Below are positions 25,338 to 34,049 of a DNA stretch of 64,000 bases, piece after piece. This DNA comes from Micavibrio_A sp964539025 (GTDB lineage Bacteria > Pseudomonadota > Alphaproteobacteria > Micavibrionales > Micavibrionaceae), in the NCBI GenBank assembly GCA_964539025.1, contig CAZIFA010000010.1:15783-79782 (forward strand), given 5' to 3'. The position numbers and the translations under genes were made by a program. Every line of letters begins with the position of its first letter. The first letter of the stretch is position 1. Under the pieces are notes generated by a model that saw only the letters and a list, made by a program, of their open reading frames with translations, had not been told where the DNA came from and ran no database searches.

Positions 25338-26489
25338 ATGCCTTGGGACGATAATAACGGGAGTAAAGGACGCAATCCTTGGGGTACTGGTCCAAGCGGT
25401 CCGGGTCGGAAAAACCCGTGGGGCGGTGGTGGCAACGACAATCGCGGCAACGGGCCTGAACAACCGGACCTTGATGATATTCTGTCCCGCATACAAGACG
25501 GAATGAAAGATTTCTTCCCCGGCAATTTCGGTGGCGGCAAAATCATTCTAGCCGGCGTTATTGCATTGATTGCTCTATGGCTGGCCAGCGGACTTTACAC
25601 GATCAATCCCGGTGAACACGCCGTGGTCAAGCGTTTTGGCGCGTGGAACCGCACGGTGGACACCGAAGGTTTGAAATACCGTTTTCCGGCACCTATCGAG
25701 GATATGAACAAATTCAACGTCAATGAAATCCGCACCATGAATATCGGCTTTACTGCCGCTGGCGGCGGACGAAATGCGTCGGCAGGGCGCGATGTACCGG
25801 ATGAAAGCCTGATGCTGACGTCCGACTTCAACATCGTCGATCTGGATTTCGTCGTGCAGTGGAATATCTCATCGGCCGAAGATTTCGTCTTCAACATCGA
25901 AAGCCCGGAAAACACGCTGCGCAAAGTAGCGCAGAGTGCAATCCGCGAAGTCGTCGGTCAGACGCGCATGTTCCAGATCATCACGACAGAGCGCGGTGCT
26001 GTCGCAGAAAACGCCAAGACGATCATGCAAAAAATTCTCGATGATTATAAATCGGGGATCAATATCACGCAGGTGCTGATAAACTCGGCCGAAGTACATC
26101 CTGATGTTCAAAATGCATTCCAAGATGTGCAGTCGGCCAAACAAGACGCTGAGGATGTGCAAAACCGTGCGCAGGCTTATCGCGAAGACATCATCCCAAA
26201 AGCCCGCGGCGCAGCGACCCGCGTGATACAGGAATCGCAAGCCTACAAACAATCAGTTATCGCCCGCGCAACTGGCGATGCTGATCGTTTCAACTCAGTG
26301 CTAACCGCATATCAGAGCGGGCAGGATGTAACCAAAGAACGTATGTATATCGAAACGATGGAAGCCGTGCTGAAAAATGCGCAAAAGATCATCATGGATG
26401 ATACTGGTGGCAAAGGCGTTGTGCCTTACCTACCGTTACCCGAAATGAATCGTCCGGCAAAAGCCGAAACCAAGGCACAGGGACAGTAA
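25338..26489 (+). CDS. hflK: FtsH-associated membrane regulator HflK
   Basis: Prohibitin/SPFH-family inner-membrane protein that with HflC forms a cage around the FtsH protease. The 383-aa product has a Gly/Pro/Asn-rich cytoplasmic N-terminus, one membrane helix (about residues 68-86) followed by GEHAVVKRFGAWNR, an SPFH domain, and a coiled-coil tail with IPKARGAATRVIQESQAYK. The start follows an AGGAAA ribosome site. hflC begins 1 bp after the stop, so the pair is co-translated. Confidence 0.95.
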   Translation: MPWDDNNGSKGRNPWGTGPSGPGRKNPWGGGGNDNRGNGPEQPDLDDILSRIQDGMKDFFPGNFGGGKIILAGVIALIALWLASGLYTINPGEHAVVKRFGAWNRTVDTEGLKYRFPAPIEDMNKFNVNEIRTMNIGFTAAGGGRNASAGRDVPDESLMLTSDFNIVDLDFVVQWNISSAEDFVFNIESPENTLRKVAQSAIREVVGQTRMFQIITTERGAVAENAKTIMQKILDDYKSGINITQVLINSAEVHPDVQNAFQDVQSAKQDAEDVQNRAQAYREDIIPKARGAATRVIQESQAYKQSVIARATGDADRFNSVLTAYQSGQDVTKERMYIETMEAVLKNAQKIIMDDTGGKGVVPYLPLPEMNRPAKAETKAQGQ

Positions 26490-26490
26490 T

Positions 26491-27513
26491 ATGAACAGCA
26501 AACTCACACTCGTTCTTTTTATCCTTGGTCTTGCGATGGTCGGCATTTCGCAAACATTGTTCATAGTCGACCAAACAAAACAGGCAATCGTGCTGCAACT
26601 GGGTCAACCTGTCGGGGAGCTTCGCAAACCCGGCCTGCATTTCAAGCTGCCGATGATTCAAGAAGTGCGCTATTTCGACCGCCGTATTCTCTCGGTCGAT
26701 CCTCTCCCCGAACAAATGGTTATCTCTTCCAGTCTGATCACGCGCCCCGCCGAACGTACGATGGATGAAGCCGCCGCGGACAAAGCCAAACTTGCCGCAG
26801 ATGCCGAAAGCGCAAAGGCCAATCCGATGGAAACCGGCAAAAAAGATGAAATAGTCATTCCGCCGATCGACAACGTGAGCGGCGAACCTATCATCGTGGA
26901 CTCTTTCGCCCGCTATCGCATCTCTGACCCGCTGCAATTCATGAAGACATTGCGCACAGTCGATAACGCAAACAAACGTATCGAAAGCATTATCGACGAA
27001 GCCACGCGTACAGTTCTTGGTAAAACAACACTCAAAGAGCTTCTCTCCAAAGACCGCACACGCGTGATGAATGAAATCCGCACGCGCCTGAACCGTAAAA
27101 TTCAGGAAGACAAGATGGGAATCGAAGTCGTCGATGTCCGTATCGTCCGCGCAGACCTTGGTGAATCTTTGCGTGATTCTACCGTTCGCCGTATGATCTC
27201 GGAAATGACCGAACGCGCCACCGAAACCCGCTCTAAAGGCGAACAACTTGCCCTTGAAATCCGCGCCACGGCGGAAAAAGAACGTACCGTCATTCTGGCG
27301 GATGCCGAACGTGACGCCCAGATCGTTCGAGGCGAAGGCGATAAGGAAGCGATCCAGACTTACGCCGCCGCCTTTAACAAGGATAAAGAATTCTATTCCT
27401 TCATGCGTTCGATGGAGGCGTATAAGAACACGCTTTCTGATCCCGATACGCGTTTGATCTTATCACCGGGCAGCGACTTCTTCCGTTACTTCGAGAACCG
27501 CCGCGCCAATTAG
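26491..27513 (+). CDS. hflC: FtsH-associated membrane regulator HflC
   Basis: Partner of HflK. The 340-aa product has an N-terminal membrane anchor, then FIVDQTKQAIVLQLGQPVGE and GLHFKLPMIQEVRYFDRR of the SPFH domain, and the coiled coil MTERATETRSKGEQLALEIRA. An Ala/Lys/Glu-rich insert at about residues 91-115 (DKAKLAADAESAKANP) is not usual for HflC and lengthens the SPFH region. The stop overlaps the convergent gene by 4 bp. A htrA-type protease gene follows after one inserted gene. Confidence 0.94.
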   Translation: MNSKLTLVLFILGLAMVGISQTLFIVDQTKQAIVLQLGQPVGELRKPGLHFKLPMIQEVRYFDRRILSVDPLPEQMVISSSLITRPAERTMDEAAADKAKLAADAESAKANPMETGKKDEIVIPPIDNVSGEPIIVDSFARYRISDPLQFMKTLRTVDNANKRIESIIDEATRTVLGKTTLKELLSKDRTRVMNEIRTRLNRKIQEDKMGIEVVDVRIVRADLGESLRDSTVRRMISEMTERATETRSKGEQLALEIRATAEKERTVILADAERDAQIVRGEGDKEAIQTYAAAFNKDKEFYSFMRSMEAYKNTLSDPDTRLILSPGSDFFRYFENRRAN

Positions 27514-28355
27514 ACTGGCGCATATAGCAAGGATGAAGTGAAAATACGTCCCTGCGTAGCCAACGCTTGATCCAGCCACAAATTATTCGTGGCATGGCTC
27601 AACATTCTGGGGGCATAGCCCGACCCCGCCCCCACTGACATAAAAGTACGACGCACTGGCATGGCCGGTTTATCACGCATGTGCCCTGTCGTACTGTCAA
27701 AATGACCAATATCGAACGCTGAAAACGTCTTTTTGGCCGACGCATTTTTGATTAGAATATTTTGCACCCGCCTGTTCCAATATTCCTTCTCGGTTGATAC
27801 AAAATCCTCCTCTTTAAGTCCAAGATCGACATCAAAAAAAACCGTGTTCATCTCATCGATATCGGACATTAAATACCGCTCATCATTGAATCCGGTCCCC
27901 TGCGCCACAACCTCGTGCACATCCATATCAAGATGTGGCTCCTGCGCGCTGGACACCCGATCTGCCGTTTCAACATGTTGATAGGCCATAAGATGCCAAT
28001 ATTCGCTGCCATTACGATTCCAGGGTTTGGTCTTGCCGCTGTTGTAATGATAATCGACGATCTTTTCCAAAGGACGCTGAAACTGGACCAGTTCGCGAGG
28101 CAGATAAAAATCCGTTCCCGGCACCTTCAGATATAAAGAAACACTTTTCAGACCGTCATAGTCCTGAATCCACAAATCACTATGCGGGATGTCTTTTGAA
28201 AATTCCTCACGGCCTTCTGCTACATTGCCGACAAATGACGCACGGGTGGACTTGTTGAGAAGATTGAAGGCGGAATGCATCGTGGGTACCGGGATACGCT
28301 CTACCCTCGGTGCCTTGATGATAATAACGTCATCGTCCATGAATCCTGCCTGCAT
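27510..28355 (-). CDS. Hypothetical protein, possible 2-oxoglutarate/Fe(II) oxygenase fold
   Basis: The 281-aa product matches no family I can name. It has an HxD pair (PHLDMDVHE, about residue 140) and later a GHM...PVRRTFMSV segment (about residue 235), which resembles the metal triad and 2-oxoglutarate arginine of the double-stranded beta-helix oxygenases. That is inference from spacing only. There is no signal peptide. The ATG at 28355 follows a GAGGG ribosome site. It sits on the opposite strand between hflC and the protease gene, where the two are often adjacent. Confidence 0.55.
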   Translation of the reverse strand: MQAGFMDDDVIIIKAPRVERIPVPTMHSAFNLLNKSTRASFVGNVAEGREEFSKDIPHSDLWIQDYDGLKSVSLYLKVPGTDFYLPRELVQFQRPLEKIVDYHYNSGKTKPWNRNGSEYWHLMAYQHVETADRVSSAQEPHLDMDVHEVVAQGTGFNDERYLMSDIDEMNTVFFDVDLGLKEEDFVSTEKEYWNRRVQNILIKNASAKKTFSAFDIGHFDSTTGHMRDKPAMPVRRTFMSVGAGSGYAPRMLSHATNNLWLDQALATQGRIFTSSLLYAPV

Positions 28356-28566
28356 GGAATATCCCTCTTCTTACAAGCATCCTAGCAAATTAGGTTCTGG
28401 AAAATCAAAAAGCGGGCCAACTTTCATCTTTTTTCCGCGAAGCGGACATTTTCGCGCCACGATCCAGTTTCTAAAATTAAAGTGTGGCAAGCCGCGCTGG
28501 CCGTTGACCGGAACTGCGTCGCCGCCTAATGTATTTTAACCATTTACCTTTTTTATAAGGCCCACC

Positions 28567-30144
28567 ATGCGCAAACATTTTAAGATTCTTTCGGTTCTCG
28601 TCATCCTCGCCGCCGCCACTATTCCCGTCATGTGTCACGCCAAGGATGAAACGGTGAAAACCGAAACCGTCGCCAAACCCGAAGGCATTACATCCCCCAT
28701 TCCCCCTGGCGCGCCGGCGACCTTTGCCGATATCGCGCATGATTTGCTGCCCGCCGTCGTCAATATTTCTTCCACGGTAAAGATTGATGAACCTGATGAT
28801 AATGGCGATCATGATGGCGATGAACCGGGCCAACTCCCCGAAATGCCGCAATTCCCGCCCGGTTCCCCGTTCGAAGATTTCTTCGAACAGTTCATGAATC
28901 GCCATGGTCAGGGCGGCGGCATGGGCAATGAACCCGCCATTCCTGCTGCGTCCTTGGGCTCCGGCTTCGTGATCGATGCGGACAAAGGCTACATCGTCAC
29001 CAATAACCACGTCGTCAAAGACGCGGACGAAGTGCGCGTGACATTCGGCGATGATGAAACGCTCGAAGCCAAGATCATTGGCAAGGATGAAAAAATGGAC
29101 CTTGCCGTTCTACAGGTAAAATCCGACAAAAAACTCACCGCCGTGAAATTCGGCGATTCCGATAAAATGCGCGTCGGCGACTGGGTTCTGGCGATCGGCA
29201 ATCCGTTCGGCCTTGGCGGTACAGTCACCGCCGGAATCATTTCCGCACAGCAACGCAACATCAACGCCGGTCAGTATGATGACTTTATCCAGACCGACGC
29301 CTCTATCAACCGCGGCAATTCCGGCGGCCCGATGTTCGACCTGCAAGGTAATGTCATCGGCATCAATACCGCCATCTTCTCGCCGTCCGGCGGTTCGGTC
29401 GGGATCGGCTTTGCCATTCCCTCCAACATGGCCAAGACAGTCATCAACCAGTTGATCGAATACGGCAAGACGCGCCGTGGCTGGATCGGCGTTCGTATCC
29501 AGACAGTGACCGAAGAAATTGCCGAAAGCCTCAATATCAAGGAAACGCATGGCGCGTTGGTGGCTTCCGTCACGCCGGGTGGCCCGGCTGAAAAGGCAAA
29601 ACTACAGCAAGGTGACATCATCACCGAATTCGATGGCAAATCCGTCAACGCGATGCGAAACCTCCCCCGCATCGTCGCCGAAACGCCGATCGACAAAACC
29701 GTCGAAATGAAATTCTGGCGCGATGGCAATCTCAAAACCGCTAAGATCAAAGTCGGCGAATTGGAGAAGGCCGAAGAAGACGGACTCTTGAGTGAAGAAG
29801 CCACCGCGCCTTCGAAATCCGCACCTTCTATCGGAACGGAAATCGCCAAGGTCGGCGTTACGGTAGGATCGCTAACGGAAGCCAACCGCAAGCAGTTCAA
29901 CGTTCCGGACGATGTGAACGGCGTGATCGTCACCAAGATCAATCCCAAAGGCGAAGCTGCTGCCAAGGGTCTGACGCCGGGCGATGTTATTGTCGAGGTC
30001 AGTCAGGAACGGGTGGAAACGCCAAAACAGGCCGCCGATGCGGTTGAAAGGGCGGAAAAAGACGATAAATCCTCCGTCCTCCTCCTCGTCAACCGCGAAG
30101 GTGACGTCCGCTTCCTAGCGCTAAAATTGAAAAAAGATAAATAA
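28567..30144 (+). CDS. degP: Periplasmic serine protease DegP/HtrA (Do family)
   Basis: Periplasmic protease/chaperone that removes misfolded envelope proteins. In 525 aa it has a signal peptide (cleavage likely after CHA), the trypsin-like domain with H148 (TNNHVVK), D178 (KMDLAV) and S252 (NRGNSGGP), then two PDZ domains (GWIGVRIQTV and VGVTVGSLTEANR). An acidic, Asp/Pro-rich insert at about residues 73-105 precedes the Q-linker. Grouping with hflK-hflC is usual in proteobacteria. A palindromic repeat follows the stop. Confidence 0.93.
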   Translation: MRKHFKILSVLVILAAATIPVMCHAKDETVKTETVAKPEGITSPIPPGAPATFADIAHDLLPAVVNISSTVKIDEPDDNGDHDGDEPGQLPEMPQFPPGSPFEDFFEQFMNRHGQGGGMGNEPAIPAASLGSGFVIDADKGYIVTNNHVVKDADEVRVTFGDDETLEAKIIGKDEKMDLAVLQVKSDKKLTAVKFGDSDKMRVGDWVLAIGNPFGLGGTVTAGIISAQQRNINAGQYDDFIQTDASINRGNSGGPMFDLQGNVIGINTAIFSPSGGSVGIGFAIPSNMAKTVINQLIEYGKTRRGWIGVRIQTVTEEIAESLNIKETHGALVASVTPGGPAEKAKLQQGDIITEFDGKSVNAMRNLPRIVAETPIDKTVEMKFWRDGNLKTAKIKVGELEKAEEDGLLSEEATAPSKSAPSIGTEIAKVGVTVGSLTEANRKQFNVPDDVNGVIVTKINPKGEAAAKGLTPGDVIVEVSQERVETPKQAADAVERAEKDDKSSVLLLVNREGDVRFLALKLKKDK

Positions 30145-30151
30145 CATCATT

Positions 30152-30260
30152 AGCCCCCTCTCCCTGAGGGAGAGGGCAGGGGTGAGGGTTTAGAATCTTT
30201 CCGTTACGGACAAATACAACCCCCTCACCTAAATCCTCTCCCCATGGGAGAGGGCTTTTT
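30152..30260. repeat. CCCTCTCCC-type palindromic repeat with terminator
   Basis: The left part is a GC-rich hairpin (CCCTCTCCCTGAGGGAGAGGG) and the right part CTCTCCCCATGGGAGAGGGC followed by TTTTT. The two halves are also complementary (GGGGTGAGGG with CCCCTCACC). This element type is widespread in proteobacterial intergenic space. Here it probably also ends the degP transcript before miaA. Confidence 0.8.
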
Positions 30261-30287
30261 GTTGGTTGTTATGATACATAAGAATTT

Positions 30288-31190
30288 ATGAACAAGACGA
30301 TCCACATCATCGCAGGGCCAACCGCTGGCGGGAAATCAGCGCTGGCCACCGCGCGCGCCGAGGAAATCAACGGCGCAATCATCAACTGCGATTCCCGCCA
30401 GATTTATAACGAACTTCCGATCCTGTCGGCGCAACCGACCAGCGAAGACAAAGAGCAGGCGCCGCACCATTTATACGGCACGTTGCACCCGAACGATGTC
30501 TGTTCCGCCGGGTTGTGGCGCGAAATGGCCGTGAAGTTGATCGAAGACCTACTCGATAAAAACATCACGCCGATTATCACGGGCGGCAACGGGCTTTATA
30601 TCAAGACGTTGATGGAAGGTATCTCCCCCATTCCCGACGTGCCGCCGGAAATACGCGCCGCCGCGATTGAAAGACAAAAACAACTCGGTAATCCCGCGTT
30701 CCACGAAGAACTCAAAAAACGTGATCCCGAAACCGCCGCACTGTATCATCCCATGCACACGGCGCGCCTGATCCATGCATGGGAAATACTGGAGACCACA
30801 GGCAAGCCCCTCGCCCATTGGCAATCGATCCCCAAAGTGGCCCCGCCCGATGATTGGATGTTCGATATCACCATTGTCCAGCCGGACCGGGAAACGCTTT
30901 ACGCAAGATGTGATAAACGCTTTACCCAGATGATCGAACAGGGCGCGGTGGAAGAACTCGAAGCGTTCGATAAAAAAGTGATGCGCGGCGAAATTTCAAA
31001 AGATTCCGTCCTGATCAAAACCGTCGGCGCGAACGGCCTGCGGGCATGGCGCGAGGGCCGGATTTCGAAAGAAGATGCCATCATCCTCGCCCAGACCGAA
31101 ACCCGCCAATATGCCAAACGACAGACCACATGGTTTAAAAATCAGGTTAAGCCGCAAAAAAACATTGCCAAAATCTCAGTACAGGGGTAA
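30288..31190 (+). CDS. miaA: tRNA dimethylallyltransferase
   Basis: Adds the dimethylallyl group to N6 of A37 in tRNAs reading UNN codons. The 300-aa product has the P-loop GPTAGGKS (residues 10-17), DSRQIYNELPI, the HHLYG segment, and GGNGLYIKTLMEG. A run of tRNA-binding residues ends with RQYAKRQTTWFKNQ. Its stop codon is part of the -10 box of the downstream ilv promoter, so miaA ends exactly where ilv transcription is expected to begin. Confidence 0.95.
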   Translation: MNKTIHIIAGPTAGGKSALATARAEEINGAIINCDSRQIYNELPILSAQPTSEDKEQAPHHLYGTLHPNDVCSAGLWREMAVKLIEDLLDKNITPIITGGNGLYIKTLMEGISPIPDVPPEIRAAAIERQKQLGNPAFHEELKKRDPETAALYHPMHTARLIHAWEILETTGKPLAHWQSIPKVAPPDDWMFDITIVQPDRETLYARCDKRFTQMIEQGAVEELEAFDKKVMRGEISKDSVLIKTVGANGLRAWREGRISKEDAIILAQTETRQYAKRQTTWFKNQVKPQKNIAKISVQG

Positions 31191-31193
31191 TAA
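31165..31193 (+). promoter_or_regulatory. Predicted promoter of the ilv leader and ilvB
   Basis: A -35 TTGCCA (31165-31170) and a -10 TAATAA (31188-31193) are 17 bp apart. The expected start site is at about 31200, that is, at the ATG of the leader ORF, which would make that ORF leaderless. The -10 box contains the miaA stop codon. Confidence 0.65.
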
Positions 31194-31200
31194 TTGTGCC

Positions 31201-31269
31201 ATGCAAAAAGGCCTGAACATCCTCGTCGTGCTTCTAGTGGTGCTCCTTACGGAGGCGCTATCGGTGTGA
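31201..31269 (+). CDS. Leader peptide of the ilvB operon
   Basis: A 22-residue ORF beginning MQKGLN and containing ILVVLLVVLL. Thirteen of its 22 residues are Leu, Val or Ile. It ends TEALSV with TGA. This composition and the terminator hairpin 30 bp downstream are the hallmark of ribosome-mediated attenuation of branched-chain amino acid genes. When charged Leu or Val tRNA is scarce the ribosome stalls and the terminator should not form. No ribosome site is visible upstream; see the promoter entry. Confidence 0.85.
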   Translation: MQKGLNILVVLLVVLLTEALSV

Positions 31270-31298
31270 CGCGACTTAAGGTCCATAGCATCAGACAG

Positions 31299-31330
31299 CG
31301 CTCCCGAAGAACCCTTCCGGAGCGTTTTTT
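31299..31330 (+). terminator. Attenuator (rho-independent) upstream of ilvB
   Basis: Stem CGCTCC-C-GAAG with CTTC-C-GGAGCG around the loop AACC (one C-C mismatch), followed by six Ts. It begins 29 bases after the stop of the leader peptide and ends about 275 bp before ilvB. Together with the leader peptide it forms a classical attenuator. Confidence 0.88.
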
Positions 31331-31548
31331 AATGCTGAAATTTAAAATTTGGACAAACGAACTGAAGATATTACAGATTACGAAAACTACTGACTTATGC
31401 AAAAATGGAATGGATGATATGCACATATTGTATTTAAATTATAATATAATTGCGTTTTTTGTAACGAAATTACGTTTTGTTTGCAATGCGAGGCATATTA
31501 TGACCATAATTGAGAAGAATTACGGGCAACCTCCATTGTGCAACGATT

Positions 31549-31584
31549 CAAAGCCGCGTTTGGACCATCTCCAAGCCGGCTTTG
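31549..31584 (+). promoter_or_regulatory. Strong hairpin in the ilvB 5' leader
   Basis: CAAAGCCG pairs with CGGCTTTG and an inner TTGGA pairs with TCCAA around loop CCATC. It ends 20 bp before the ilvB start and lacks a T run, so it is not a normal terminator. It may protect the mRNA or affect translation. The stretch 31331-31548 between the attenuator and this hairpin is AT-rich and shows no other gene. Confidence 0.55.
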
Positions 31585-31604
31585 TTCATTAAGGCGACCT
31601 GACA

Positions 31605-33419
31605 ATGAAAGAGAAAAAGATGAACACCACCGCCCCCACCAAAACCGCCAGGGACCAGATTATCCCCCTGCCCAAGACAAAACGCATGACCGGCGCGCAA
31701 ATGGTGATGGAGGCGCTAGCCGAACAGGGCGTCGATACGATTTTCGGATATCCGGGCGGTGCAGTTCTGCCCATCTATGACGCGCTTCACCAGCAGCAAA
31801 AGGTCAAACACGTCCTCGTCCGCCATGAGCAAGGCGCAGGCCACGCGGCAGAGGGTTATGCCCGCTCGACCGGAAAGGTCGGCGTCTGCCTCGTCACCTC
31901 CGGCCCCGGCGCCACCAACACAGTTACGGCATTAACCGACGCGTTGATGGATTCCATCCCGATGGTTTGTATCGCGGGACAGGTTCCGACCTTCCTGATC
32001 GGCACCGATGCGTTTCAGGAAGCCGACACGACGGGCATCACACGCGCCTGTACCAAGCACAACTACCTCGTCAAAGATGTCAACGATCTGGCGCAGATTA
32101 TCCATGAAGCGTTTCATGTCGCACGCTCGGGACGCCCCGGCCCCGTTCTGATCGATCTGCCCAAAGACGTCCAGTTTGCTGAAGGCGGTTATATTTCAAA
32201 AGATGTTGCGCCAATGCATATTTATCAACCGCGCACGGAACCGGACATGGATCTGATCGAAGAAGCCGTCGAGATGATGGCCTCCGCGAAGAAACCTGTC
32301 TTCTACACTGGCGGCGGCGTCATCAATGCAGGTCCGAAAGCCAGTGAGGCACTGACGGCCCTCGTCCGTACGACAGGATTTCCGATTACATCTACCTTGA
32401 TGGGATTGGGTGCGTTCCCGGCAAGCGACAAACAATGGCTCGGCATGCTCGGCATGCATGGAACCTACGAGGCAAACTGGGCGATGCATGATTGTGATGT
32501 CATGATCTGTATCGGCGCAAGATTCGATGATCGCGTAACCGGAAAACTGGCGGGATTTGCACCCCATTCGAAAAAAATCCATATCGATATCGATCCATCT
32601 TCGATCAATAAGAATGTCCATGTAGATTTGGGCATAGTTGGCGATGCGGGCAAGGCCACGGAGGCCTTGCTCAAAGTCTGGAAAGCGCGTGGCTTCAAAG
32701 CCGATCAAGCGGCAATGAAAGAATGGAACAAACAGATCGAAGACTGGCGCAACGTCAAATGCCTGCAATACAAAAACAGCAAGGATGTTATCAAGCCGCA
32801 ATACGCACTGGAAAAACTTCGCGAGGCCATCGCCAAGGACAAGCGTGATACATTCATCTCCACCGAAGTCGGCCAGCACCAGATGTGGGCAGCACAGTTT
32901 TTACCGTTCGACAAACCTAACCGCTTCCTGACGTCCGGTGGCCTTGGTACAATGGGCTACGGCCTTCCCGCCGCCATCGGTGCGCAGATGGCGCATCCGA
33001 ACGCGCTGTGTATCGATGTTGCGGGTGAAGCCTCCATCCTGATGAATATTCAGGAAATGACGACGGCGGTTCAATACAAACTGCCCGTCAAAATCTTTAT
33101 CCTGAACAATCAGTGGATGGGCATGGTTCGCCAGTGGCAGGAATTGCTGCACGGCGAGCGTTACTCGCAAAGCTATTCGGAATCGCTGCCTGACTTTGTC
33201 AAATTGGCCGAAGCCTATGGCGGTATCGGTTTTCGCGCGACGACTCCGGCGGAACTCGATGACGTCATCGAAAAAATGATGAAGACGGATAAAGTCACCA
33301 TCGTCGATGTCTGCGTCGATCAAAAGGAAAACTGCTTCCCGATGATTCCAAGCGGCAAAGCACACAATGAAATGATCCTATCCGCCGACCCCAGCCAGTA
33401 CGACAAGAAACTGGTTTAA
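31605..33419 (+). CDS. ilvB: Acetolactate synthase, large (catalytic) subunit
   Basis: ThDP-dependent enzyme making acetolactate and acetohydroxybutyrate for Val, Leu and Ile. The 604-aa product has FGYPGGAVLPIYDAL with the ThDP glutamate region (RHEQGAGHAAEGYAR), the FAD-binding domain, and the ThDP motif in which the usual GDG reads GEA (VAGEASILMN) before FILNNQWMGMV. A start at 31620 (MNTTAPT) is also possible. Expression is expected to be set by the attenuator at 31299-31330. The small subunit follows after 51 bp. Confidence 0.95.
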   Translation: MKEKKMNTTAPTKTARDQIIPLPKTKRMTGAQMVMEALAEQGVDTIFGYPGGAVLPIYDALHQQQKVKHVLVRHEQGAGHAAEGYARSTGKVGVCLVTSGPGATNTVTALTDALMDSIPMVCIAGQVPTFLIGTDAFQEADTTGITRACTKHNYLVKDVNDLAQIIHEAFHVARSGRPGPVLIDLPKDVQFAEGGYISKDVAPMHIYQPRTEPDMDLIEEAVEMMASAKKPVFYTGGGVINAGPKASEALTALVRTTGFPITSTLMGLGAFPASDKQWLGMLGMHGTYEANWAMHDCDVMICIGARFDDRVTGKLAGFAPHSKKIHIDIDPSSINKNVHVDLGIVGDAGKATEALLKVWKARGFKADQAAMKEWNKQIEDWRNVKCLQYKNSKDVIKPQYALEKLREAIAKDKRDTFISTEVGQHQMWAAQFLPFDKPNRFLTSGGLGTMGYGLPAAIGAQMAHPNALCIDVAGEASILMNIQEMTTAVQYKLPVKIFILNNQWMGMVRQWQELLHGERYSQSYSESLPDFVKLAEAYGGIGFRATTPAELDDVIEKMMKTDKVTIVDVCVDQKENCFPMIPSGKAHNEMILSADPSQYDKKLV

Positions 33420-33470
33420 GAAGATTGTTTGCTGCTGGACAAGTAGCGATTTTCCGCTTAAACCTTTCAT

Positions 33471-34028
33471 ATGGTTAAGAAAAAACAAGCGGGATCACAA
33501 AGCGTTTACGGCACAGGCCCCAAAGACGGTCCGGTCGCCAGCCACACGCTGTCCATTCTTGTCGATAACGAACCCGGCGTTCTGGCGCGCGTGATCGGAT
33601 TGTTTTCCGGGCGCGGTTATAACATCGAAAGTTTGACCGTCGCCGAAACCGATCACGACAATAATTTATCGCGCATCACCGTCATTTGCTCAGGCACTCT
33701 TTCTGTCATCGAGCAGATCAAGAATCAACTGGATCGCCTCGTCCCTGTCCACCGCGTCACCGACCTTACGTTAGAGGGCGAACATGTGGAGCGCGAGCTT
33801 GCATTGATCAAAGTTTCCAGCAGCGGTGAAAAACGCATCGAAGCGCTGCGCACCGCCGATATTTTCCGCGCCCGTGTCGTCGATTCCACGCATGAATCCT
33901 ATGTATTCGAAGTCACAGGATCGTCCGCCAAAGTCAATGCCTTCATTGACCTGATGCGCGGTCTTGGTATGATAGACGTCAGCCGTACAGGCGTTGCCGC
34001 CATGTCGCGCGGCGCAAAAGCGATTTGA
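33471..34028 (+). CDS. ilvN: Acetolactate synthase, regulatory small subunit
   Basis: ACT-domain regulatory subunit that binds valine and activates IlvB. The 185-aa product begins after a short basic N-terminus with SHTLSILVDNEPGVLARVIGLFSGRGYNIESL, the signature of the IlvH/IlvN ACT domain, and continues with the C-terminal domain ending TGVAAMSRG. It follows ilvB on the same strand and precedes a small lipoprotein gene, then ilvC. Confidence 0.94.
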   Translation: MVKKKQAGSQSVYGTGPKDGPVASHTLSILVDNEPGVLARVIGLFSGRGYNIESLTVAETDHDNNLSRITVICSGTLSVIEQIKNQLDRLVPVHRVTDLTLEGEHVERELALIKVSSSGEKRIEALRTADIFRARVVDSTHESYVFEVTGSSAKVNAFIDLMRGLGMIDVSRTGVAAMSRGAKAI

Positions 34029-34049
34029 TTTTTTAAAAGGACTCTACCC

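Noticed and set aside
26392..27246. Long antisense ORF opposite hflK/hflC
   Set aside because: The plus-strand HflK and HflC are clear; the antisense product is Phe/His/Asp-rich in the way typical of shadow frames.
31194..31592. A 132-codon ORF across the ilv leader
   Set aside because: It crosses the attenuator hairpin and AT-rich leader; the Leu/Val-rich leader peptide in another frame explains the region better.
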